Assembly (NCBI GenBank): GCA_037367405.1
Contig: JAZKJV010000686.1
Location: 744,001 to 808,000 of the forward strand
Reading direction: 5' to 3'
Source of the DNA: Ottelia alismoides
Taxonomy: Eukaryota > Streptophyta > Magnoliopsida > Alismatales > Hydrocharitaceae
DNA: 64,000 nucleotides
In this document: positions 1 to 8,044 of the stretch, one piece after another
Layout: each line of letters begins with the position of its first letter
Numbering within the stretch: the stretch's first letter is position 1
Position numbers and translations under genes: made by a program
The notes under the pieces: model-generated
The model's input: the letters and a program-made list of their open reading frames with translations, nothing else
Databases searched by the model: none
Told to the model about the DNA's origin: nothing

Positions 1-420
1 AATTTGGTAGTTAGTCGGTTAATTAGTTAGAGTCAGTTTAGGATAATTGGTTGTCGGTTTAAATTATTTTCTATTCTTGTAATGTCATCCCTCCTATATA
101 AAGGGATGAGGGTCCAATGTTTTAGTCAGTTCAAGATGTGATAAAATAGAGATTTATCTCTCTCTCCTCTCCCCTCTCTCTCCTTCTCCCCGCGTGATCT
201 ACACGTGTTCTTCTCCCAAACCCCTCGTATTCCCGACGAGTCTCTTCTCTCTTCCCCTCGTGGTATACGCGTTTCTTCTTCTCTAACCCCGCGCATCCGG
301 CGTGTCTTCTCTTCTCAACCCTTCCAGTTTCTTCTTCTCAACCCCTCTATTTTCTTCTACCATCGAAAAATCCACCGTCAAATCTATTTCCCGCGTCGCG
401 CCGAATTTCATTTTGCATCA
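1..420 (+). repeat. 3' portion of a short LTR, E family
   Basis: This stretch matches the two LTRs of element E (4,279-4,744 and 7,592-8,039) through the shared tcggttaattagttagagt block, the TATA box, the pyrimidine-rich leader and the closing tttgcatca. It ends in CA at 420, and no PBS follows, so it is probably a 3' or solo LTR. Its beginning lies outside the window. It is more diverged than the E pair and carries an extra CT-rich segment around 250-330. The open frame at 205-441 lies in this leader and is not a gene. Confidence 0.85.
95..104 (+). promoter_or_regulatory. TATA box of the E-family LTR
   Basis: TATATAAAGG sits in the context ctcctatataaagggatg. The same context recurs at 4,505-4,514 and 7,800-7,809 in the other two LTR copies, and a CT-rich leader follows in all three. 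Conservation of position suggests it is the retroelement core promoter. Whether it is still active is not known. Confidence 0.7.
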
Positions 421-590
421 CAATATAATGCAATTAGGTAATTGTTGACCAAGTCTGCCTGTTTCATCCCGATTAATATGACTTGCATACATGTGGAGCT
501 ATCCAAGTCATGTATTAAATATATTATATGTTTACATGTGATTCCCAAGGAGGTGGTATATGACAACGACTGACATTTCACTTGCAATGT

Positions 591-905
591 TGGGAAGAAA
601 TCATAAACGCGCTGAGAATCGAATTGTATCTTAGTTCTTATCGCATACAGACTGACGGACAGTGTGGGAGGACCATCCAGACACTTGAGGAATTACTATG
701 TGCATGTGCAATTGAGTAGAAAATCTTGAAAGGATCACCTTCCGAACCCTCCTTTCTCAAGGAACGGGTGCAGATCTTGGACCATGCGGTCGAGAAATTA
801 TGGCAAAAAGATATTTCATTAGTCAAGCATCTATGGCAGACTCAAAATGTCGAGGAAGCGATATGGGAACCGTAAGCAAATATAAGGCAGAAGTACCTTC
901 ATTTG
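591..905 (+). pseudogene. Ty3/gypsy chromovirus-type integrase remnant
   Basis: Translated in plus frames, 591-715 gives the C-terminal part of a gypsy integrase core, WEEIINALRIELYLSS, followed by the hallmark QTDGQ and then RTIQTLEELL. After an apparent deletion, 728-905 gives the segment normally found just upstream of the end of Del/Tekay-type pol, VQILDHAVEKLWQKDISLVK and then VEEAIWE. The reading frame has stops and lacks the tower and most of the core, so it is dead. It is joined directly to an unrelated copia integrase at about 902. The short minus-strand frame over 638-826 is a shadow. The region 421-590 before it shows nothing recognisable. Confidence 0.75.
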
Positions 906-2330
906 AGTTAATTCATTATTGATATTTGGGGTTCCAGTCGTATTCTTAACCATCAGTGGCACATGTTCTATCTTGTTAATGCTGATTATTTTTCAAAACC
1001 GACATGGATTTTTCTTTTAAAAAAACATGTTTGAGGTTGGGCCTACTATTCAATCTTTTATTCATGAAATAAATGAACATTTTTCTGCTATTGTCAAGTA
1101 CTTTACAGCTTTCTTAGTTCTTTAGGTCCCTTGGCATTATACACCAAACTTCTTGTGCATACACTTCCCAACAAAACAATGTTGTTGAATGCAAACACCA
1201 TCATTTACTTAATGTGATCAAGACCCTCCTGATTCAAAGCCATGCTCCCATTCTTTATGGGGTGATTCGGTCCTCATTGCTTGTTACCTTGTGAACCGTA
1301 TGTTGTCCTTCGTATTAGGAGAGAATATTCCTTTCTCGATTGCATTTCATGGGAATGATCTTTTCTCTTTTACACCTCGTGTCTTTGGCTTTGTGCTATC
1401 CGTTCATCATCTGACTCCTAACCACGACAAGCTTTGCCTTAGAGATGTCAAGTGTGCCTTTGTGTACTACTCCTGGACCCAGAAGGTACACCAGTACTTC
1501 GATCTTGTTCGACAGAAGTACAACGTCAGTGTTGATGTCACCTTCTTTGAATCCATCATGTATTTTCTCCTACAGGTGAGAAGTCAACTATGTCCGACTC
1601 TGGAGAGGAGGTATATATGCCTCCTCTTACGCCACCACCACCTTCGCCACTGCTTCCTCCTATGCCACCACCACCTCCACTACCCCCACCAACTTCACCA
1701 CCATCTCCAACTGTGGTTGCTCCTCTCTCCCCACCTCCTAGTACTTTGACTCAACTTTTTGCTATATTTTTGCATTCGCATGACACCTTCTTTACCCCCT
1801 GCTCGTGGGCTTTTCCCCATTCTAGCATGCCCCAAGTCTGATATGAGTACTTTGTTTCTACTAATGGTATTGATGATTTGTCTATACAATATGCTACTTT
1901 ATAGGACGAGCAGGTGCCTCCTCGGGAGGTTACTTTATAAACCACATATGGTACAGATGACCTTGTTGTGCACATTGCTCTTCAGAAGCGGAGGTGTATG
2001 TGTGCCACGTATCCTCTCATGGCTCATGTTTCCTTGGAGTGTCTTTCAAAGGATTTCGAGAGGTATGTCATGGGTCTATCAGATATTGAGATCTCACGGA
2101 CATATTAGGAGGATATGCCAGACAGTTAGTGATGTCTTACTATGGAGGAGATGGTTGCGCTACAATCGCGTGGCACATGGAGCTTGGTCACTACTCCTAT
2201 CAAGGCTTCCATGGCATGTTATAAATGGGTGTTTACAGTGAAGCATTGTGCAGATGGCAGTGTTGATCACTACAGGGTTAGGCTTGTGGATCGTGGGTCA
2301 CACAGACTTATTAAGTGGACTATCAGGACA
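902..2330 (+). pseudogene. Ty1/copia integrase and reverse transcriptase remnant
   Basis: Degenerate plus-strand pol. 902-1,020 reads FELIHYDIWGSS, the start of the copia integrase core. 1,130-1,290 reads IIHQTSC and SQQNNVVECKHHHLL with shifts, the usual HGI-QTSC--TPQQNGV-ERK block. 1,370-1,560 gives PRVFG, then HDKLCLRDVKCAFVYYSWTQK and DVTFFES, the integrase C-terminus. A proline-rich linker follows at 1,610-1,740. 2,142-2,330 gives MEEMVALQSRGTWSLV, CYKWVFTVK and ADGSVDHYRVRLV, the N-terminal RT block. At least four frame changes and several stops occur; the RT active site and RNase H are missing. The arrangement resembles Ale/Retrofit-like copia elements, but clade assignment is by eye. 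Confidence 0.85.
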
Positions 2331-2920
2331 AGTTCTCTTGTGTGGTGTGTCATTCTACACTTCATATCCTTCTCTTTTCACTTGTTGTAAGATTGTTAGT
2401 CTGTTATTAAGTATTAACAACGATATGTTCGATATGGTCTGTAACATACCGTCGTAGTCATAGATGATCAATATGTGTGCTATAAGCCCAAAAGTGCATA
2501 TCTATTGTTTCATTGTTTGAAGTACTCATATTAAGTCCATTTGTAATATCCAATATATTACACAATATGACCGATATGTACGATATAAGGGGTATAGATT
2601 GGCAATAATGTGGCATAATTGTGTATTTATAAGTTATTTATTGTTCTAATAACTTGGAAGAACTTAATTTACAAAAAATGGAAAAAATGGCTTTTTGAGC
2701 CATTTCCGATATTTCCACCGAAATCGTAGAAATTTCCCAAAATTTCGGCAAAATTTCGGTATACAGGGTCACTGAAGCAAAATCGAAATCGAGATTTCGA
2801 ACCTTGCTTCCAATTGTCGTTGTTGTTGATTCCCTGAGTTAACTCAAACAATGCCAACATCCATAGCCAGCTTCAATTTGTTATTATTAGAACTTTGACC
2901 ACCTTCATTCCCATCTTCTT
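2331..2920. other. Unassigned intergenic stretch with CGAAATTTCGG-type repeats
   Basis: No coding similarity. 2,695-2,805 contains several near-copies of an AAATTTCGG / CCGAAATTT word, including aaaatttcggcaaaatttcgg and aaatcgaaatcgagatttcg. Such fuzzy, self-complementary repeats are common dispersed elements in plant genomes. 2,555-2,600 has related cgatatgtacgatat words. The boundaries of the repeat are not visible. The right end abuts the TRIM. Confidence 0.4.
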
Positions 2921-3128
2921 CGTAATGTCTTGGGCTTAGGTCTCTGATCCGTTATCGAGGAAAATTGACCTTGACAACTTATTGGGTTCGAGTCCATATG
3001 GACCCGTTGACAACAATCCAAAATGCTTAAGCCCGAATTGTCAAATAGTAATCCCCACCACTTATAACCCACATCTACACCTCATGAATTTTAGATGTGG
3101 GACTATGTTTGGGGGTTGGGGTATTACA
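2921..3128 (-). repeat. TRIM 3' LTR
   Basis: Direct repeat of 3,305-3,505, with conserved blocks such as caaaatgcttaagcc and ccaccacttataaccca. It differs at scattered positions, so the insertion is not recent. It lies just after the minus-strand polypurine tract. Confidence 0.82.
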
Positions 3129-3289
3129 TCCTCCCCCACTTATATCCGTAACGTCCTCATTACGACATAGCTCATCACCTATTCCCGGTGACAGTGACGG
3201 TGGCACGCTCTAGGTAGCCTTTTCCTCTTATCTCTTTGTAGGGGTAGTTCCCACCTCTCAGATAGACTTTCCACTATCAGAGAGAAATA

Positions 3290-3302
3290 GGCTCTGATAT
3301 CA
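3290..3302 (-). other. TRIM primer-binding site (tRNA-iMet type)
   Basis: TGATATCAGAGCC on the minus strand. The consensus plant site is TGGTATCAGAGC; the third base is changed. Its place directly inside the LTR supports the call. Confidence 0.75.
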
Positions 3303-3304
3303 TT

Positions 3305-3505
3305 CGTAATGTTATGGACTTAGGTCCCCAGTCCGTTAACGAGGAAAACTGGCCCCAACACTTGTTGGGTTCGGGCCCAATTGGATCCATTGACAACCAC
3401 TCAAAATGCTTAAGCCTAAGTTGTCAAGTAATATTCCCCACCACTTATAACCCACACTTCGTGAGTTTTAAATGTGTGACTATGTTTGGGAGTTGAGGTA
3501 TTACA
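3305..3505 (-). repeat. TRIM 5' LTR
   Basis: Partner of 2,921-3,128. Its minus-strand end is followed by AA and then the PBS at 3,302-3,290, which fixes the orientation of the element. Confidence 0.82.
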
Positions 3506-3510
3506 TTCTC

Positions 3511-3800
3511 GAATTAATATACCTTCTCTTCTTATTAATGTAGCTGGTTTCTCTCTAGTACACAGGGAAGATTCAAAATCAACAATCTTCTTTAATACTG
3601 GCTTGTCTCCCGTAGCCAAAGTTCTTTTTTTGCTTTAATCATTCATAATTATAAGATACATGAATCGAATCGAAAGCTTGATACTTCACAAAGAAACCAT
3701 TTTTCTAGAATTATAACAAAAGGATCATACAAATTTAGAGGATGATATACTTTCATTAGTAAAATGATGATATCAAAAAGTGTTGCATTTAAACAAAGTT
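3511..3800. other. AT-rich intergenic stretch, nothing recognised
   Basis: No ORF with family resemblance, no terminal repeats and no obvious regulatory structure between the TRIM and the tandem duplication. Confidence 0.4.
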
Positions 3801-4278
3801 CATAGCTACATAGAATTTGGAGAAAAGGGTTCTCAAAACATTCAGCGGTAAACTATAATAAATCACATCAATACATGTTATGTCGAACATAAAAGGGAAA
3901 TTTGTAGGAACGTTCTTAAGGAATATGGCAAGCTACAATAAAATCACAATAAATTATTGTTAACCAATAGTTTTATATATGTATCTCATTATTCCAATTA
4001 AACAAGATTCCATTGGTTATAAATACCATGAAAATTTGAAATTTGTGTATTCATAGCTACATAGAATTTGGAGAAAAGGAGTTCTCAAAACATTCAGCGG
4101 TAAACTATAATAAACCACATCAATACATATTATGTCGAACATAAAAGAGAAATTTATAGGAACGTTCCTAAGGAATATGGTAAACTACAATAAAATCACA
4201 ATAAATTATTGTTAACCAATAATTTTATATATGTATCTCGTTATTCCAATTAAACAAGATTCCATTGTTTATAAATAC
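3801..4278 (+). repeat. 251-bp tandem duplication, second copy split by element E
   Basis: 3,801-4,051 and 4,052-4,278 are near-identical; both start catagctacatagaatttgg and share ttcagcggtaaactataat and aacaagattccattg. The second copy stops at ataaatac, where element E begins, and resumes after E at 8,045 (catgaaaatttgaaattt) until about 8,071. The first copy shows the uninterrupted target site, taaataccatgaaaa, which independently confirms the E insertion point. Confidence 0.88.
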
Positions 4279-4744
4279 TGATGCAGCATGGAACCAAAGT
4301 ACAGGGCCGAATATTTATTTTTATCTGTCAATTTTATTTACGTTTATTTAAGTTGTCGTGTCTTTAATAAACGAGATCGCATGTGATCTCCAATAATTAG
4401 TTATAGATTGATTTTCAAATTAGTCGGTTAATTAGTTAGAGTCTATTTAGGATAATTAGTTGTCAATTTGAATTAGTTTTCTATTTTTGTAATCTCATCC
4501 CTCCTATATAAAGGGATGGGAGTCCATTGTTTTAGTCAGTTCAGTTGATAATTAAATTTGAGATTTCTATCTCTCTCTCCTCTCCCTTCTCCTTCTCCCT
4601 TGCCGTGTTCTTCACGCTTTCTTCCCCCCCAAATCCCTCGTTTCCGACGAGTTTTCTTCTTCTCAACCCCTCTATTTTCTTCTACCACCGAAAATTCCAC
4701 CAAAATATTTATTTTCGTCGACGCGCCAAATTCGATTTGCATCA
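4279..4744 (+). repeat. Element E 5' LTR
   Basis: 466 bp, beginning TGATGCAGCATGG and ending TTTGCATCA. It contains a TATA box at 4,505-4,514 and a pyrimidine-rich leader at 4,565-4,680. PBS starts two bases after its end. Confidence 0.88.
4505..4514 (+). promoter_or_regulatory. TATA box of element E 5' LTR
   Basis: TATATAAAGG in the conserved context catccctcctatataaaggga, the same as in the other two LTR copies of this family. Transcription would start roughly 25-35 bp downstream, giving an R-U5 of about 200 bp. Confidence 0.7.
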
Positions 4745-4746
4745 AT

Positions 4747-4758
4747 TGGTGTCAGAGC
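4747..4758 (+). other. Element E primer-binding site (tRNA-iMet type)
   Basis: TGGTGTCAGAGC differs by one base from the plant initiator tRNA-Met complement TGGTATCAGAGC and lies two bases inside the 5' LTR. The ORF's ATG begins on the very next base (4,759). Confidence 0.85.
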
Positions 4759-5175
4759 ATGGCCTACAGATCGTCCTCACGATCTGACGATCCGTCCAAA
4801 CGTTCGCGCCGACATGCGACGAAACACCATCATTTGTCGGAGCGTAAACGGCGAGCCGAAGAAGACTTCCGGACAAAATGGCAAGATTTTGAGGCCCAAG
4901 ATCATTATTTCCAATCCAGATATCAAGAGTTCCAGTCCAAAGATCGAGAGATAATGGCTAATCTCAAGGCTATGTGCGCCCTATCAAAGTTGTCCACTAC
5001 CGAAGCCGTTATCCAGACTTGTGATGAAGAAAAACTCGTCGACAACGGCGAAACGGCCGCTGTCCAAGCCGTTTCAGAGGAGAAAAATGACAACCTGCTT
5101 GCTGTCCAACCTATTCCCGAGGAAAAAGAGGCCGTCAACGATGATCCTAAAAATACTAGATTTAATACCTATTAA
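4759..5175 (+). CDS. Charged coiled-coil gag-like ORF of element E
   Basis: 138 codons from the ATG that directly follows the PBS. The frame is open further upstream to 4,558, but that part is LTR and is not the start. The N-terminus (MAYRSSSRSDDPSKRSRR) is Ser/Arg-rich with His runs. Residues ~28-75 are highly charged and heptad-like (ERKRRAEEDF, FQSRYQEFQSKDREI), suggesting a coiled coil. The C-terminal half is acidic, with repeated Val-Gln-Ala/Pro and Glu-Glu-Lys units. No zinc knuckle is present and I recognise no known domain. Position suggests the N-terminal part of gag. The stop at 5,173-5,175 coincides with the junction to the inserted LTR, so the protein is probably truncated. Confidence 0.55.
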   Translation: MAYRSSSRSDDPSKRSRRHATKHHHLSERKRRAEEDFRTKWQDFEAQDHYFQSRYQEFQSKDREIMANLKAMCALSKLSTTEAVIQTCDEEKLVDNGETAAVQAVSEEKNDNLLAVQPIPEEKEAVNDDPKNTRFNTY

Positions 5176-7591
5176 AAAATTAAAGATTTAAATGTGCAAA
5201 ATGATTTTTATAACACAAAATATGCATGTAAATGCAAATTTTTTGGGGCGCGATGTAATATTCAACTAATTCTATAATTCGTGAATTTTTGACAATTTTC
5301 AGAGCTGTAGTTAATTGCTTATGAATTTCTAAGCACAGATTGGACAAAATATTCAATTTTTTAACAAAACAATTAATTATTAATTAATCACAAATCACGA
5401 AATGTCAAACATATGCCAATATGTAGAGAATTAGTTGAAGAACAAAGTGCTATTTTAATAAAAATAAAATGATGCAATAAAGAGGTCTAGAATAAGGGGG
5501 AACACACGGGTATGTATGCAATTATAATAATTAATTAAATAAAAATATACAGAAAATTGCAGAGCAAGGTCTAAACTGTAATTACCTAAACTCCTAGGGG
5601 AGTTCTGCAAAATTCCCAAAAGTCATGTAACGAGCACGTGACTTCTGGAGAGGTGGGGATGAATCCACAATAAGGCAGGTCTGGAGGGTTCCTTGTGAAA
5701 TTTTCATGTTCCTCACGTAGGGAGCACGTGAGGAGGATGGCTTGGGACTCCGGCCTACACATGTCGGTGCCTCCTGCTTCGGATTCATACGAGGGTCCTG
5801 GCCTGGATCTGCAGCAGAGGGGTGATCTGAGCCCTCTAAATGCTCTTCTGATCTAATGGATCATATAGGGGTCATGTGTCGTGAAGATAGCAATGCGATG
5901 AAGGGCTTCAACGACTATAAATCAAGCAAGGAGCAACGGATGGGATTTCTCTCGTTCTTGATCCTATGCTTTCTGTAGGTCTTCTCTGGAAGATCGGTTG
6001 CTCGGAGGGAAGTGGTTAAGCCTGATGGTGGTTGCTTCTCTAGCTGACACACGACCAAGGGATGTCAAGGAAGCTAGCCGGCGCAGTCGAGGATGGCGAT
6101 GAGGTGCTAGCGCGGTTGGCGGAGAGGTGAGGTCACGTGGAGGAGCAGAGGCGATTGGTTCTGTCGTTGGAGTTGAAGGTGAACCGCGGAGGAGCTTCTG
6201 GTGGATGATGGCGATGAAGTCAGAGGAGGCAACTGGCGGATGGGCTTCTGGGGTCAGGGACGCTCGGGCGGAGATGGAGAAGTGCGAGGGGGAGCAGGAG
6301 ATGTATAGATGTTGTATGGTGGACGAGCGTGCAGATGCTCAACGAGGGGGATTGAGTGGGGAAGATAATCGATTAAAATGACAGAGGAGACGAAGACGGA
6401 GAAGGGGTGGAGTACCTGGAAAATGAAGCTCAATGGTGCGAAGACCGGAATGGAGTAGTCTCGCCGGAGGTGAGCTGCGATGAGGTGCGAAGCACCTCGG
6501 ATCTCGCTGTAGGAAGGGCGCAACTGGACTGTCACCACCGGGGATGGTTTAATTTGAAGTTGAACGGCGAATGGGGATTAAGGAGCGGCAGTGGTGGTTT
6601 AAATAGGAATCGAGGCTCGACCGGAGATGGAAGGGAGATGGTGACTGTGATCTGATTGATTTGGTGATCGTCGATTGACGAGGGAGGCGGCAGAGCTTTT
6701 CGGGAAGGGAAGATCAGGGATCAACCGGTGATCCGTGATTGAGGATATGGAGGTTTGATGACCGGAGGGATGCGATATGGGAAGGAGATCGGAGATGGAT
6801 TCGGTGGCTAAGCGACGAGATCCACGAGGAATATTGGGGGCGACGGCGCAAATGAGGGAGGAAGGCAAAGCACATGTACCGTCCGATCGGCCGAGATCGG
6901 ACGACCCTGATCTCGCCACATGGCAGGAAGAGGAGGGGCCGACGGAGCACGTGCATGGCACATGCGCAAGAGGCACGTGCTCCGCACGTGCGAGACTTTT
7001 TAATTTTTGTTTTTATTTATAAAAATGAAATTAAAAAGCCCAAAAATGGGTGACACTTGGTGGATTCAGGAGCCGCAACGTCTCAGCCCAAAAAATCAAA
7101 ACAAATACAAAGAAAAATCCGGAATAAATAGCAAACAACCTCGGATCGAAAAAATTTCTCCATGAAAGTTGCTCGTCTCGATGAGATCTATAACTTTTAT
7201 GAAGACACCAAAATCAAAATCGATCATTTGCACAAAGCGATATTTTTGGGGTATACCTCGTACATAGAATACCTTGATTTTTGGGTTTTATATTTTTTAT
7301 CATTTTTAACTAGATAAAAATCCATAAAAAATAGGATAACATCAAAGATAAATATTTATACATTAATCTATTTTTGGATTTTTATTAAGTAAGAAAAAGA
7401 AGAAATAAAATAAATCACGAAAATGATAATTTTTGTACAGACGGTTAGTGAAGACTCGGGCTCAATTAGTTTCTTTGATTTCAAGCTCAGTTTGGATTTG
7501 GATTTTTGCACGTTTTAATAAAACTTTCATCAAAGAAGACAAATGAAAAAGAAATAAAATAAAATGACTCAATTATGTACATAAAATAATA
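5176..7591 (-). repeat. Athila-type LTR with a few bases of internal DNA, inserted in E
   Basis: Read on the minus strand this shares modules with the LTRs at 39,050-43,210 and 13,873-15,894: the GAAAGTTG...ATGAGATCT...AACTTT palindrome (about 7,163-7,200), the GTGACACTTGG block (about 7,049), a GC-rich central part (5,900-6,980) with CACGTG boxes, and AT-rich ends. The probable LTR terminus is TATTACA at about 5,254-5,260, followed by TCGCGCCCC, a possible decayed PBS, and ~70 bp of internal sequence. The start is unclear; TGATGAAAG at 7,532 is a candidate. Frames here of 80-125 codons are GC-driven artefacts with no family resemblance. Confidence 0.65.
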
Positions 7592-8039
7592 GGTATAGGG
7601 TCGAATATTTATTTTTATCTGTCAATTTTATTTACGTTTATTTAAGTTGTCGTGTCTTTAATAAACGAGATCGCATGTGATCTCCAATAATTAGTTATAG
7701 ATTTAATTTTCAAATTAGTCGGTTAATTAGTTAGAATCTATTTAGGATGATTAGTTGTCAATTTGAATTAGTTTTCTATTTTTGTAATCTCATCCCTCCT
7801 ATATAAAGGGATGAGGGTCCATTGTTTTAGTCAATTCAGTTGATAATTAAATTTGAGATTTATCTCTCTCTCTCCTCTCCCGTCTCCTTCTCCCTTGTCG
7901 TGGTCTTTACGCTTTCTTCCCCCCCCAAATCCCTCATTTCCGACGAGTTTTCTTCTTCTCAACCCCTCTATTTTCTTCTACCACCGAAAATTCCACCAAA
8001 ATATTTATTTTCGTCGACGCGCCAAATTCGATTGCATCA
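7592..8039 (+). repeat. Element E 3' LTR
   Basis: Close match to the 5' LTR from gtatagggtcgaatattt onward and ends GCATCA. The first ~18 bases of the LTR are missing at the junction with the inserted LTR. TATA box at 7,800-7,809. It is followed by the TSD copy aatac. Confidence 0.86.
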
Positions 8040-8044
8040 AATAC

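Larger units (their letters stand above)
2921..3505 (-). mobile_element. TRIM (miniature LTR retrotransposon), complete
   Basis: Two direct ~205-bp repeats (2,921-3,128 and 3,305-3,505) flank ~176 bp of non-coding sequence. Read on the minus strand the LTRs begin TGTAATACC. The 5' LTR is followed two bases later by TGATATCAGAGCC (3,302-3,290), one mismatch from the plant initiator tRNA-Met PBS. The 3' LTR is preceded by the polypurine tract ATAAGTGGGGGAGGA (3,143-3,129). Flanking pentamers ttctt (2,916-2,920) and ttctc (3,506-3,510) form a one-mismatch TSD. There is no ORF, so mobility would depend on proteins from another element. The LTR shows no 5S rRNA-like promoter, so I do not call it Cassandra. 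Confidence 0.82.
4279..8039 (+). mobile_element. LTR retrotransposon E with iMet-type PBS, interrupted inside
   Basis: 5' LTR 4,279-4,744 and 3' LTR 7,592-8,039 are close direct repeats. PBS TGGTGTCAGAGC lies at 4,747-4,758. The flanking 5-bp TSD aatac (4,274-4,278 and 8,040-8,044) is perfect, and the empty site is preserved in the neighbouring tandem copy. The internal region holds only one ORF (4,759-5,175) before it is replaced by an Athila-type LTR fragment. The first ~18 bp of the 3' LTR and all of any pol region are missing. It was either non-autonomous to begin with or lost pol at the later insertion. The LTR family recurs at 1-420. Confidence 0.88.

Noticed and set aside
1590..1841. 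Proline-rich ORF resembling an extensin
   Set aside because: It is the proline-rich linker between copia integrase and RT, read in one frame; flanking copia blocks on both sides show its origin.
2921..3505. Cassandra-type TRIM with 5S rRNA promoter
   Set aside because: The LTR has short words that recall 5S rRNA (gcttaagc, ggatcc) but not the ordered A, I and C box arrangement.
5165..7596. 10-bp inverted repeat ATACCTATTA / TAATAGGTAT at both edges of the LTR inserted in E
   Set aside because: Considered as TIRs of a DNA transposon. The interior is clearly an LTR fragment, the repeat is AT-rich and short, and no TSD flanks it, so chance is the simpler explanation.
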